Under the pieces are notes generated by a model. That model ran no database searches. It saw only the letters and a list, made by a program, of their open reading frames with translations, and had not been told where the DNA came from. DNA of 64,000 nt, from assembly GCF_029227915.1 (NCBI RefSeq), contig NC_079875.1, forward strand, positions 19,027,001-19,091,000, in the 5' to 3' direction. Below, piece after piece: positions 49,840-61,963 of the stretch; position 1 is the first letter of the stretch; each line of letters starts with the position of its first letter. The DNA comes from Hydractinia symbiolongicarpus. Its lineage: Eukaryota > Cnidaria > Hydrozoa > Anthoathecata > Hydractiniidae. The position numbers and the translations under genes are program-made.

Positions 49840-51240
49840 TATCTTGTCAATCCTCCTAAAACTGCAAAAGTCATCCCCATATTTTAAAAAAGTCTAATCT
49901 ATACCTAACTAATTATCGTCCAATCTCTCTCCTATCCAGCATTAACAAAATATTTGAAAAACTAATTTATGCCTGCTTATCTAATTTTCTGTCCACCAAC
50001 AAAGTCATCTGTGAGAAACAATTGGGATTTAGAAAAACATTTCCAACCACTCATGCTCTTAACATTTCACAAAATATGCCTGTGGTGTTTTAATTGACCT
50101 GTGAAAGGCATTCGATACTGTGGACCATGAAATTCTCCTAAAAAATTATATCACTATGGTATACATATTTCCTCTTTCACTTCTATCATATCTTACTAAC
50201 AGGGCCCAATTTGTTTCAATAATATAAAATAACTTTCTATAGATCCGTCAGGCATGGGGTCCCACAAGGTTCTGTTCTTGGTCCTCTTCTCTTTTCATTT
50301 TATATTAATGATCTTCACTGTCCTATTAAATACTCTATGGTTTATACTTTGCTTATGACACCAACATCTTACATATTAACAAATCTCCCAAACAACTTGC
50401 CAAACACATCAAACATTAATCTGAAGCTCCTCTTCCACTGGCTTAGTGCAAACAAAGTATCCCTAAATAAAGCCAAAATAGAATACATTATCATTAAAAG
50501 CAACAACAAACCTCTTTCATATGATATCAAGATCGCGCTCAATGGTATATACTAGGATTTTTCCCAGTAATTGTGTGGTATATTAATTGACTCTGATTTA
50601 AGCTAGAAATCTCAGGTTAACAACACTGATTATGCTAAAGAGAGCCAATGGAGCCTTAGGCAAACCTTGTCATTTTGTGCCCCACAAAATGTGTGTGCTT
50701 CTCCGAGTTTACTATGCTATTTTTTATTCCTGACTACAAAATTGTTGCCAAGTATGGGGACAAAAAAGCACTCTTACGCCATGTGTCAATATTCTCCAAA
50801 ACCACTCAACAAGACTTATATCGTTTGTTGTCCTGAGAGATATAGAACTAGGATTGGCCCCTTATATCACAACTTAGGATTTCTTAAATTTTCTGATCTG
50901 GTTATCCTTCAAAATATTCTTTTTGTCCATAATCATTATATCCAATTTTGTCCATAATTTGTTTTAATGCTTATAACAAATTACCGATTAGTCTTACAAA
51001 TACATTTACGATTTATTTCTCTCATACCAAACTCAGGCAGGTTAGATGTGGTTTAATTAATTTACCCCTAGTCAGGTCAACTATTTATGGTTTAAAATCT
51101 ATTCCCTTGTACTCAAAAGACTGAAATGATTTACAATTATTTTTTTTTTCCTTTTAGACTCCTTAGTAAATCAACTTTCGAGATACAGCCAATTCTCATC
51201 AAGCATTTCATTATCAACTACTGATACCATTGCGTTTTAA
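49840..51240 (+). pseudogene. LINE reverse transcriptase remnant
   Basis: Plus-strand pieces in shifting frames read LTNYRPISLLSSINKIFEKL-like, then LGFRKTFPTTHALN, a LSKAFDTVD-type block, HGVPQGSVLGPLLFLFYIND (about 50253-50310), FAYDTN in place of the catalytic ADD box, and WLSANKVSLNKAK. Stops break every block. It is a dead CR1/Rex-like reverse transcriptase without endonuclease. It lies upstream of the second exon of the YEATS gene and may be in its first intron. Confidence 0.7.
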
Positions 51241-52046
51241 AATTGCATTCTCTCTTGTATTTCCGTAACTTACTTCTGTGATACCAATTTACAACAAATT
51301 GCCTTATAACAATTTATAATTTTCTCCCCTTTTTTTTTCTTTTTTTTCCTTACATCTTTTGTGATATCCCTGTGTCTGCCTTTTTAGTTTGCATTTGTCC
51401 ATCTTTCTTTTTAGGAGGGTCGGCTCCTCTGCTTAAGCTTATGCTTTGTGCCGATCTCCTGTCGCCAGTAGATGCAACAATAAGTGTAACACCTTAAACA
51501 ATTTATCACATTGTAATTTTTACTTTTTGACAAATAAATGTACTTCTTTATTACTATATATACCATACTAAAGTTTTAAGTAATTATTTAAATTTTTTAC
51601 AGAACTTTAGGACTTTAAAGGAAACTTGATGTATCAAATGATGTTGGACTTATATTTTACTGCTTATAAAGTTGTTTAACAAGTGTTTTTAAATGTACTT
51701 TTAAAGAATTTTAAATTTAATTATGCTGCATAAATTATGATGTCATATTTCAGGAATAGCAAATTTTGACATTTTTTGTCATCAGTAATTTTAGACCTGT
51801 TACATTCAAACTTTATTAATGCATAGATATTATAAAGGTGGATTGATTAACATAATGACACCCATTTGCGTCCCAGGTCTCTTAAATTTTTTAATGACCC
51901 AATAACTGTGGATGTGCAACTTTTTTGCAATAAAATGTTTACTGAAAGAAATTGACTGCAACATGCAGATCCCAAATTACATGTTTATTTTTTAGCTTTA
52001 TTTATGTAGAAATGTTTAGTATAAAGCAGGACCTATATGTCTTTAG
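51241..52046. other. Spacer before YEATS exon
   Basis: AT-rich; holds the LINE tail (to about 51560) and at 51745-51850 the inverted copy of the repeat seen at 7820-7930. No first exon of the YEATS gene could be recognised. Confidence 0.5.
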
Positions 52047-55000
52047 AAGCGTGTTCAAGTAAAGATTGAAGTTGGGCATCAGGCGGTATGTCGAGTAAAT
52101 CTAACACCAACAGGTCATACCCATGACTGGAGTATTTTTGTGCGTGGTGCTGAGGGGGCAGAAATACACTATTTTATTGAAAAGGTGGTATTTCATCTTC
52201 ATGAGAGTTTCCCAAAGCCTAAACGAGGTGAGTTAAATGTTTTGCCTTATATTTTTTTGTCATGGATTAATTTTTGCGACTTCTCTATAATTTATGGCAA
52301 GCTAGGAGCAGATGAAAATATCTGAAATTCAAAAATTAGTCAAAGTGATGCATTCATCACTTTGACTAATTTTTGATGTGGTAGCGATGCAAATACCACT
52401 AGTCGAATTTTATAGTGTATGTTTCAATTTGCCAAGAATCATAAAGAACACGCTTGTGTTGGACCGAAAAGATTTAAGATATTAATAGAGGGCAAAAAAC
52501 ATTCCTCAGCATTACTGCATTACTAAAAACACTTACTTTATAATTTCACGTTTTTTAGTGCAAAATTATTTTTTTTCTCCTTTTTTGATGTCAACAAGAT
52601 TGGTTCATATATATGAACATGTTGAGAAAATGTCATCTAAGTTCATCATGATTGCATTAGCTGGCCTATCACTAAGGAGAGAGCCATTAATTGCTCCACC
52701 AATTCCAAAAAAGTTTTTCTGCCTGAGCAATATCAATTTATCTCACATGGAAATCAATGTTCTCTTTCTTATTATTTACGGTAAAAAAGAACCAAAATAT
52801 AAAAAAAAGAGAAAATAAAATAGGTAAAAAAGACTTTGTGATAAAATATGTGTTTATAAACTTATTCAATTTATTCAGATTGCTCGCCCAGTTTAAATTA
52901 TTGTAACCTTGGGAGAGTGATTTATTGCTCCAGTGTTATTTTCTTATTGATAGGCCTGCATTAGTCCATTCGCCATGATTAGAATTTCGATTAGGGTGAT
53001 GCATTCTCAGTTCAGAATACTGTTCATATGATAATCATACAATTTTTATATTTTTATAACAACAATGGGCCTGAGAATTGCTAAAAAAATAAGAACATGA
53101 TAAAAAAATAGCCTGAAATTTTAAAGATTCTTTTTTCTTTTTTCCTTAAACACAACAAACACGAAAAAAACTTTCAATGTATGATTTTTTACAGAGTCAA
53201 TCGTAGCGATCTCGCATAGTTGTATACTTGGATATTTCTGATGTACTGTGAATGAATTTAAAAACAAGAAGCCCTGGGGGCTCTAAGAATTTCCGCTCGC
53301 TACCAAAATATTTGATGACAACCTGCTAATTCGTTGTGTTATCGTGGCAAACATTCGAAGAGGTTTGGTGCATGAAGCTCTGAAGATAAAGCACACAAGT
53401 GACATTATATCTTACATAAAATGCAAACAAAAAGAAACGTGTCATGATAAACTCACATTTTAAAAGAAATTGTTAACAAAAATACAGCCTATCATTCATG
53501 GTTGAAAGTCTTGCGATTGAAACGTTTATGGTCTTAAACGGCATTTAGTTGACAAAAAATCACAATTTAGATGTGACCATCATTTTCAGCATACTTTTTT
53601 TATTAACTGTGCAAATTTTTGTCGAAAATAAAGTAGTTTTAATTTTTGGACAAATTTTGGCCTGAAATGACATTTAGGTGACAAAAAATCAAACTTTTGT
53701 ATCATCATCATTTCAGCATACTTTATTTGTTAACTGTGCCTAATTTTGTTGAAAATAAGGGATCGTCCACAAATTTCGTCTAAATTCGGCTCATTTTAAA
53801 TCGTCTTGTAAATTTGTTTTGTTCGTCTTAACTCTTTCATACGAGACGATTTTTTGTGATAACATTGTAGTGTCTTAACCGTCTTAATTCGTCTCATATC
53901 GTCTCCTGATAGTCACAAATTCGTCTCCGAATATCATATTTTAAAAACAAATTCGTCTCCGAATCGTCTCATTTCGTCTATGAATTTTCTTAATTCGTCT
54001 CAAATCGTCTCAATTCGTCTCTGCTATAATAAATTCGTCTCAAAAGTTGAAAAATATTTTCGAACACTTCCGTGAGTTTAACACGAAACTTTAAAAATCT
54101 TGGCCAGGAGACCCAGCGTGATTTTGTTCCGTGAAAAAGAAATTATTCCATTGTTCTAGCGGAACGGCAGTGGCATAGCCTAGTTAACTAAGCTTTCTTC
54201 TTCAGTTGATAAAATGAGTTTCTCTCAAACTAAAGCTTAGACGCGAACGAATGACTCAGCGGAAACCCCGAGTTTAAATCGAACAATGTGACTAATCGCT
54301 TCGGAGGACATTTTAATTTATCTGTGAGTTGTTTACCAAGCTTGGTCAAATCTTACTTTGGTAAAAACTTTGTAGAATACTAATGTTTGTTAGGGTGAGT
54401 GAAACCACTCGCTGGAATATTCGGGATGAAAAGGGCTTTCCCCGATAATAATCACGTGAGCAGAGAACAATAGAATTAGCCAATCAAAAAGCGCGGCCAG
54501 ATTTTGGCCGCAGAAAAATCGTTTGAGACCCAGCGTAATTTTCCCACCTTAACTACTCCGATTTCCCGGTGGTAAGAAAAATTACGCTGGGTCTCCTGGC
54601 TAGCAGTGGCACAGCTACTGATTAACTTAAGCTACATTGTTTGTACTCGTTCGATTGTTGAATGTTACGGTCTGTATATTTATCAAACTTGGCAACATTT
54701 TATCACAGCAAACTTCGTCGTTCGAAGCTGGAACTATGTTGTGGAAAAGCGAAACAAATCTCACAAAAAATATTATTATTGGTCGTGACAGATGGAATCT
54801 TGAGTTATTTTCGATATTTACTGGTAAGTATATCTGAAACTGAATTTAGCCATAAATATTCTTTAAGATTAGGATTCTTTAAATATGTTGTTAGGAAGGA
54901 ATATATAGATATTAAATATAGATAGTTAGATGCGAAACATAGCTCGTCTTTACTGGGAGATATATTCGAAATGGCTGGCGTTCCTCCGCAAACGTCACAT

Positions 55001-58000
55001 CATCGAAAAACATTAAAATTAGCCAATCAAAAATCGCCGAAAATTTTCTTGAGGTAGAAAATAGCCTTAACATGGTATTCATTAACTAAACGAAACCAGT
55101 ACACAGATCAGGGATAAAAGCAAAATTTATGTCAAGATGTTTGTTCTCAGGTGTATTTAGGTGTATTTAGGTGTATTCTGCCTGTAATGGTTCGTACATT
55201 TCAGTATATTAGCTCTTTTTAACTTAATAGATTTAAATGTTATGTTGGGGAGCTAAGAGAAACCGTCCTTTTCGAATTTTTCAAGAAGAAAAATGTAACA
55301 ATTTTTATCTTCTGCTCTGTGTTCGAATCGTGATTCATTCATTGGTTTCAGAGGGTCAGAGCACACGTGCGAGTGAGTTGTCGTTTTTTTTATCAGTTTG
55401 ATTTTAAATGGGAGCCTCATTTTCGATGTGATAACGTCGGATTTGCGCACGTCTACTCGTGGCGGGAATACCAACATCCACCTTGTTTTTGTTGTCAACT
55501 GACAAGGAGATTGTGTTTTCATTGCATAACTGCGCTAACTCATTAACCAAGTTAACTTGGGAGCAAGAAAAATGAAAATCTTCATGGATCTTTTTTTCTC
55601 CCGTGTTGCGCTTGGGCGGAACACGTGCATCAACCAACGATTTGTGACGCTTGCTCGAAGTGGTTTTTTTTCTCCTCGGTCTCATGAGGTAATGCACTGC
55701 GCTCTTACTCACATTTAACCCGAGCGTACTTTTTATGTGAGAGACAATATCTTTTAAGCTTACACCATTTGTGTACATAATACTGTCTCTGCGCCTCAAA
55801 TGGGCCTCGGCCGAGTTCTGACTTATGTAGGATGCGATACATGGAACCAAGCCCGGATGTTGCTCGTGTAGCGCTGGTCTGCCTCGTTTTTTTGAAGCTA
55901 AAATAAGAAAAAGACTATTCTATAAATGCAAATAATGACGCGAGTGATTACTAAACAAGTTTATTAATGTTTATTTAGTAAAATCTGACTTGAGGCTGGC
56001 TATTCTTACTTTTGAGACTTTCAGTCTGTTTTATTCTTATTTTGTTCTTAATAGTAAGAACACGACTTCAGAATTTAGCCTCTATTTGTTCTTATTGATA
56101 TATTTTTCCCAAAGTTTCTGAAATTTATGTATTTATATACATGAGATAATATGTTTAAGTCCAGCACAAAATATAAAAAATTCAAGCAAACAAAAAAAGA
56201 TTACTGGAATACATTATTTTGTTCTTATAATCTGTGAAGGAATTCAGGTTGAGTACGTTTTTAATATGTTCTTAATTATTGGCAAAATCTCAGCCTCAAC
56301 GCTCTTAAAAACGCAGTTTTTATAAAACAAATCGCGTATTGAATTGACAAAATTGAAGGCTAAAGGAAAAAAGTTTATCCATTTGATTTTTTTTTGTGAT
56401 AGTTTACAAAAAATGATTCAAATCTTAATCCATGGGCACTAGGCTGCTCAACTGAGTGTCTAAACAAGCGGCTATCTAATTTGTCTGAAATCATTTTACG
56501 TAATGCAACCGCACGTCACACAGTTTTTTTGCGGAACATTATTTGCTTCTGACAAGCCGTTTCTGTCACATAAAATTGTTAATAATTTTTTTTTTGCAAT
56601 GTGCAGCCCACCATAATCAATTGTATAAGTATAATTATACATTAAGTTAATATAACAGTGCAAGTTGACAAAAATAATAAAGCAAAAATAGTTTTTTTTC
56701 GTAATTTTCAGAAGCAATATCGCAACAAACTTCAATTGCTATTATTTACTTCTTATGCTCACACCGGCATGTGCGAAGAGAAAAGTTAAAATAGTGAGGT
56801 TTTTCGAATATTTGTGTGTTGTTGGTAAAAAAACAACAAATCTTTTAAAGATTTTGCATCATCGAGCTTTAAATTTACGAATAAAGAAAATATATAGTTT
56901 TATAATTATAGTAGTTTTTTTCTCATGACTACGGAAAAATCACAAGATAAATTGGGCAATTATATATTTTTTTGTTTTCAAGACCGTTGCTGAAAATTTT
57001 ACGACGAGATAAAAATAAATATTTACCGCATTGTAAAATTTCGTTGATGTAATCTTCATTTTCATCATCGGACAAAGAATCGTCCGTAAACAACCAATCT
57101 AGGTCGCTGTCGCTATCTGAAATATCTGAATACATTAAAACCACTTTAAAAAACACTAGCTTTTTAAATAAATTTTCGTGTTTAAGAAACCCTGTCGTCT
57201 TAGTTCGTCTCAATTCGTCTCCGTGATTTTACCGCAGCGTCTTAATTCGTCTCAATTCGTCTCCGTGATTTTACCGCAGCGTCTTAATTCGTCTCAATTC
57301 GTCTCCGTGATTTTACCGCAGCGTCTCAATTCGTCTCAATTCGTCTTAAAATATTTTGTTCCACTTTTTTTATTCTGAGACGAATTGACAAAATATCGTC
57401 TCCTGATATTTATGAGACGATTTTTAAATCGTCTCAATTTCAATTAAGAACAAAACGAGACGAATTTTTTTTAACTTTTTCGTCTTATAGCGTCTCGTTA
57501 ATGGGACGAAATTTGTGGACGATCCCTAAAGTAGTTTTATTTTTTGTACCAATTTTGGCCTAAAATGACATTTAACGTGGCAAAAAATCAAAATTTTAAT
57601 ATCACCATCATGTTCAGCATACTTTATTTGTTTATTGTGCCAAATTTTGTTGAAAATAAAGTAGTTTTAATTTTTGGACCAATTTTGGCCTAAAATAACA
57701 TTTAAGTAACAAGAAATCAAAATTATGATGTCACCATTTCGTTCAGCATACTTTATTTGTTAACTGTGCCAAATTTTGTTGAAGATAAAGTAGTTTTAAT
57801 TTTTGGACCAATTTTGGCCTAAAATGACATTTAGGTGACAAAAATTAAAATTATGATGTCACCATTTCGTTCAGCATACTTTTTTTTGTTAACTGTGCCA
57901 AATTTTGTCGAAAACAAATACCAATTTTGGCCTGAAACGTCATTTAGATGAATTCCCAGTACTTAGGAAGCTTGGGTACGAAGTTTAAATCTGTGACGTT

Positions 58001-60252
58001 GCAGTTGACCATTTGGGACAGGGTTAGTTAGTTCGTCAGTTATACCAATACTATCCTCCTCTCAGAGGAACGTGAAATCCCAGGGTCGATTTTTTCTCAA
58101 AAAATGCTCCGAAAAAAAAAAACGACGGTTTTAAAGAATTTCCTACGCCTTCAGGCGCGGAAATTCAAAAAATTCTTCTTTTGAATTTATAAGATTTAAT
58201 TTTTAATTACCTTCACAAAACTTTTCTAAAAAATTTAGCACAAAATTAGCAACATTTAATGCCACTGATAAACAAGGGCAATTAAAGGTCATTTTACATT
58301 TCTGGACCTTCTCATAACTTTTTACTTTTTACTTAGTTATCAAGGAGCCACCCTACAGAGTATCCGAGTCAGGTTATGGCAGTTTTACTTTGAAAGTAGA
58401 AATATATTTCCGCAATAAGGAGGACCCTCGAAAAGTTCGTTTTGACTACGACTTGACGTTACAAATTGTCGGTATGCCGCCCTTGAACATCACCAAAGTT
58501 GAGGCGTTGACTTTTTTAAACCCTTCAGAAGATTTCGAGAAAAAACTGTTAAAGGGAGGAGCGGTCGTGCTCTCCTCCTCTGGAACAAGGTGGGAATATT
58601 TTTCTTTTAACACTGAAGTTTTTCCTTAAAATGTATTCTTGAATGTATTGTTAGCGACAGTATGTTCCAGGAAAAGCCTTGGAAATACTAAAATATATAA
58701 CATTTCCAAGTAGTTGCGCATGTAGTTTTTTTATGTACTCCACTTCCCATGAATTTATTTGAATAATTTTGACATTTGTTTATGTCGTGGATTTTTCGTG
58801 TTGGTGGGCTTAAATACCTGTGATAAAGAATATAAAAATACTTATATATATACTTTTTTTTACTGTGAATTCTTGCAGTCCGTCCAGCAACGGTGTGAAG
58901 GCTGATCCAAACCGCACTACATCGCCTGCTTCCTCACATGGTTCGTCACCGAGCACTGCTAAGAAACAACAACTGCATTCATCGTCGAAACCCAAGCCTA
59001 AAGATTTCGCTCAAAGTGCGAAGCGCTCTAATAGTGTCAGCGATGAGACCTTTCCTAAGGCGAAGAAAAAGAAGATCGAGAAACACGATATTTCAAATCC
59101 TTCGTTAAAAGAGATTCCTATCCTGAATCCTGCTACTGAAGCTGTGGATAGCATAAAAATGCCCAAAAGCAGTGTTAAGAAGATAAAAGAACGCCGGAAA
59201 TCAACCGAGCCGGTTAATGGAGTTAGTGGTAGTCCTAAATATATAAACAAAGAGGGTACACTGAAAGGTAAAGAAATGAAGACAAAGAAAGAGAAGGAAA
59301 AGGAGAAGGAGAAGAAGAGCGAGAAGAAGGTCTCGCCTGATAAAGAAGGTATGCCTAAAATACAGAAGTTCATATTCAAACGCACCGCTGATGACGCGTG
59401 GTCTACAACGAGTAATGTTGAAACCAATGGTTCACCCACACAAAACACCGCTGCTTTGCCTCCTTCGGCTGGAACGGGTGCTGTTTTGAATAATGTGGTC
59501 ACCACCACAGGAAAACAGAACATGAGGGTGGACGCTTTGTTGGCCGAGTTTGCCGAAGAAGGGAGTACGTCTGACGACGAGATGCATATTGTTGTGCCGA
59601 ACGAAGAAGTCAAGCAAAACAAACAAACACCAGAGCAATTTAACTATTCCACTTCATCCAATTCATCATCTAACAGTGGTACCACCACCACTGCTACCAC
59701 GACTACCAAACCTAGAAAATCTAAAGTACATAACCAAATTATAACCAATGGGAAGTTGAACACAAGTAAAAAGGACGCACTGAAAAAGTAAAAATTTAGT
59801 TTTAGTTTTTAATGTTGTTTCACGTGGGAGAGCAGTGCTTTTACATTTTTCTCCTCGTGAGGGAGAGAGAGTGAGGTTATGTTTTGTTAATTTTGTAATC
59901 CCCAAGAACGTGTTGAGAACATTTTTTGAAATATAAAAATTAGAAACGTTCAAATTCATTGTTTGGCAAATAACGCCTGAAATTTTTGTTTAAACATTTT
60001 AGGTCGCGTACATCAACTGAGATTGCAAAGCCTGTACAAAACGGGAAGGCGTTAAACATGTCTTCTCAAGAACTTGCTGAAATGTATAAAAAGATCAACA
60101 ACATTGAAAACACAGACGCGTTGCAACAACTTGTCGATATTGTTGAAAATACCGGTGCTTTTGAAATCAGCTCGACGACGTTCGAATTTGATCTGTGCGT
60201 ACTTGATACGACGACTTTAAATGCAATTAAACACGTGCTGGATAACACGTGA
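52047..60252 (+). CDS. MLLT3: AF9/ENL-type YEATS chromatin protein (first exon not found)
   Basis: Exons 52047-52227, 58337-58589, 58879-59787 and 60003-60252 join in phase into about 530 residues. The first two encode the YEATS domain: VKIEVGHQAVCRVNLTPTGH, THDWSIFVRGAEG, EKVVFHLHESFPKPKR, then ESGYGSFTLKVEIYFRNK and KVRFDYDLTL. The HESF and ESGYGSF segments that form the acyl-lysine pocket in AF9 are conserved. The third is Ser/Lys-rich with basic runs (KAKKKKIEKH, KEKEKEKEKKSEKK). The last is the ANC1 homology domain (LQQLVDIVENTGAFEIS, FEFDLCVLD), which binds AF4, DOT1L and other partners. The protein reads acylated histones and links them to the super elongation complex. The start codon lies in an upstream exon I cannot identify. 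The 6.1-kb intron 2 is packed with transposons. Confidence 0.93.
54103..54600. mobile_element. 498-bp MITE nested in the TAA-flanked transposon
   Basis: The ends are inverted GCCAGGAGACCCAGCGT with one difference within about 24 bp. The interior is the second copy of the repeat at 3426-4091, and an internal GAGACCCAGCGTAATTTTCC duplicates the end motif. It lacks the small Helitron seen in the other copy. No clear target duplication. Confidence 0.75.
55404..57135 (-). CDS. Two-exon transposase-like gene (truncated)
   Basis: Exon 1 (57135-57027) encodes an acidic leader, MYSDISDSDSDLDWLFTDDS to EILQC. Exon 2 (55897-55404) joins in phase and encodes SKKRGRPALHEQHPG (AT-hook-like KRGRP), a probable helix-turn-helix segment (GVSLKDIVSHIKSTLGL, SAVHYLMRPRRKK), VNLVNELAQLC and LSVDNKNKVDVGIPATSR, which looks like the first strand and aspartate of an RNase H-like fold. 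The frame ends soon after (IENEAPI, stop), so the rest of a catalytic core is missing; short shifted frames follow. It fills the middle of the TAA-flanked element and is the likely source of its mobility. I recognise the motif style from multi-copy cnidarian proteins but not a named superfamily. Confidence 0.6.
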
Positions 60253-61575
60253 AAATAAAAGGCGTTGATTTCTTGGACGAATTAAAGAATCTCTTAAACA
60301 ACTTCGGTGAACGTTATTGCGTAAATTTCCGTCGCGGTCGGTATCAAAAAGCATTTAACGTGATCCGTTTGTATGATGTTGACTGTTTACTCGTCATAAC
60401 CATACCAGTATATTTTACGTCGGATGAAAGTACGTCACATTCATTTCAATTTTACAAAGAATTATTTATAAATATGTCAATTTGACGAACATTTCGAATA
60501 CCATTCTTTTTGTGTATATATATATATATATAAATTATTTTGAGAAAATTTTAAATCTACAGTAAGACATGTACCACTTTGTGAGCCACGCGAAAGTCTA
60601 TAAAAAGTTCAACAAGGCTTGGGTAGTTACTGAATTGACGTAAAAGTGGAATGAATCGGTGATACTGTGACAGATGTTAAGATGGGTTTTTATGAATAAA
60701 AAAAGGCGAATGCTAGCTTCCATGTCTTCCGGATCTTGAATACCTTGGAGTCAGATAAGGCTAAAACAGCGCTCTGAATGTATAAAATGGTCTACCATGC
60801 AGTTTTGTGTATTTTCTCCAATAATGTAGATAAGTTTTTTTCCCAAAAATTTTTCAGTGAGGTATATTTATTTTTTAATTTAAAGGGACATAATGTTTTG
60901 TTTCAGTTGTGTTAACAATAAACTGACATGGTATAACAACAGTTCAATTTGGTATGGTTAACAAATGGGCACAACGTATTTGAAGATGGCACAACACATT
61001 TAGAGTTGGGTACAACATATTTCCAGATAGGCAGAACCTCCGCGGATGGCACAACATATTTGCAGATAGGCACAACTTTTGTAAACTGATAGACATGTTG
61101 CAAGATCATCTTTTAGGAAAACTGATTATCTTTTTTAAAGGTCATAAATTCAGACGTCTTTTGCAATGTCTATTTCAATTTACTGACCAATCTTCAATAA
61201 TAAAAAAAACGACATGGTGAATATTTCTGGTAATGTTTTTTGCGTCTACATTTATAACATTTTTCGTTTATATTTTACTTAAAATTAGTATTTGTGTTAA
61301 GAAACCAAACTTAATTGTATAAATATGTATAAATAGATTTATTTTTAGGAGTAAATATGCTATAGGGCTGCTATTCTTAAATGATGATTATTTACTTTTT
61401 TATTTACGTGAGATGTTATTGGCTACTCCGGCTCTAGTCCAGCTCCTTATATGTTTCGACATGGGATCGAGGTTGTAGCTTTATCGTTATAAAAGCAATT
61501 TATTTTGAGAAACTCTAAATGTATGTGTGCATAACATTGATAGCATCAATTGTTTGACGTCATTGGTGTGGTGAA
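60253..61575. other. 3' flank of the YEATS gene
   Basis: It holds the 3' UTR with a (TA)n run at about 60517-60532. At 60966-61080 five or six copies of a roughly 21-bp unit like GGCACAACATATTTGCAGAT occur. The open frame at 60249-60485 starts on GTG and is read as UTR. Confidence 0.55.
60966..61080 (+). repeat. Short tandem repeat, about 21-bp unit
   Basis: Variants of GGCACAACATATTTGCAGAT repeat five to six times with mismatches and one spacing change. Confidence 0.7.
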
Positions 61576-61963
61576 ATGGAAGCGAAGTTGGTCAGTTGTG
61601 TTACAGTTAAAGGCTTATTGTATGACAACGTGTTCCTAGCGTCCTTTTTATACATATTTCATAGGTATGTCGTATAGTTTTCGGGATTTTTTACAACCTT
61701 ATTTCCGGGCTCTCTTGCCTATTTTACATCCTTTGTCTTTCCGTGCAAAAATTAAAAAGGCAAGGGACCCTGGAAACAACGTTGGATTTTTTGTAGTTTA
61801 CGTACTTTGTAAACTGCTGCAAACAGATAATAGATTTCAAGTGGTTGCACCAATCAGCCAAAGAGTTTTGTATGTTTTGCATCAACACGATTTTATCCTC
61901 CCATTCACATCCTATCAAATAGCATGCGTATGCAAAAGTTTTAATACTTATTACGCGTGAAAG
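61576..61963 (+). CDS. Unidentified small gene candidate
   Basis: Two overlapping possibilities exist. From ATG 61576 a frame reads MEAKLVSCVTVKGLLYDNVF up to a good donor-like GTATGT at 61665. From ATG 61667 a 97-codon frame starts MSYSFRDFLQPYFRALLPIL and ends CKSFNTYYA. I recognise no domain in either. The second has no splice partner that I can see. Low support; it may be chance. Confidence 0.25.

Larger units (their letters stand above)
53759..57526 (-). mobile_element. 3.77-kb DNA transposon with TAA duplication
   Basis: The ends are perfect inverted copies of GGGATCGTCCACAAATTTCG (and two bases more). TAA flanks both sides (53756-53758 and 57527-57529), and the interrupted family B unit reads GAAAATAAAGTAG when one TAA is removed. 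Both subterminal zones are arrays of AATTCGTCTC, most regular at 57190-57345 where a 42-bp unit repeats over three times. It carries a minus-strand two-exon gene. TAA duplication and GGG-starting termini recall PIF/Harbinger, but the protein does not look like HARBI1. Confidence 0.85.
53470..58080 (-). repeat. Tandem-repeat family B, copy 2, split by a transposon
   Basis: In reverse orientation it shows the same flanks as 25562-26290 (GCCTATCATTCATGGTT at the left, ACCAATACTATCCTC near 58050) and the same roughly 127-bp units (two at 53560-53758, four at 57530-57950). Positions 53759-57526 are a later insertion. Confidence 0.85.

Noticed and set aside
54606-54925. Three overlapping frames of 60-87 codons
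   Set aside because: Mutually overlapping on one strand beside a MITE end; no conserved motif in any.
59011-59622. 203-codon minus-strand frame
   Set aside because: Antisense shadow of the low-complexity exon of the YEATS gene; Ser/Phe-rich with no domain.
60249-60485. 78-codon frame after the YEATS stop codon
   Set aside because: Begins on GTG directly after the stop and shows no known domain; read as 3' UTR.
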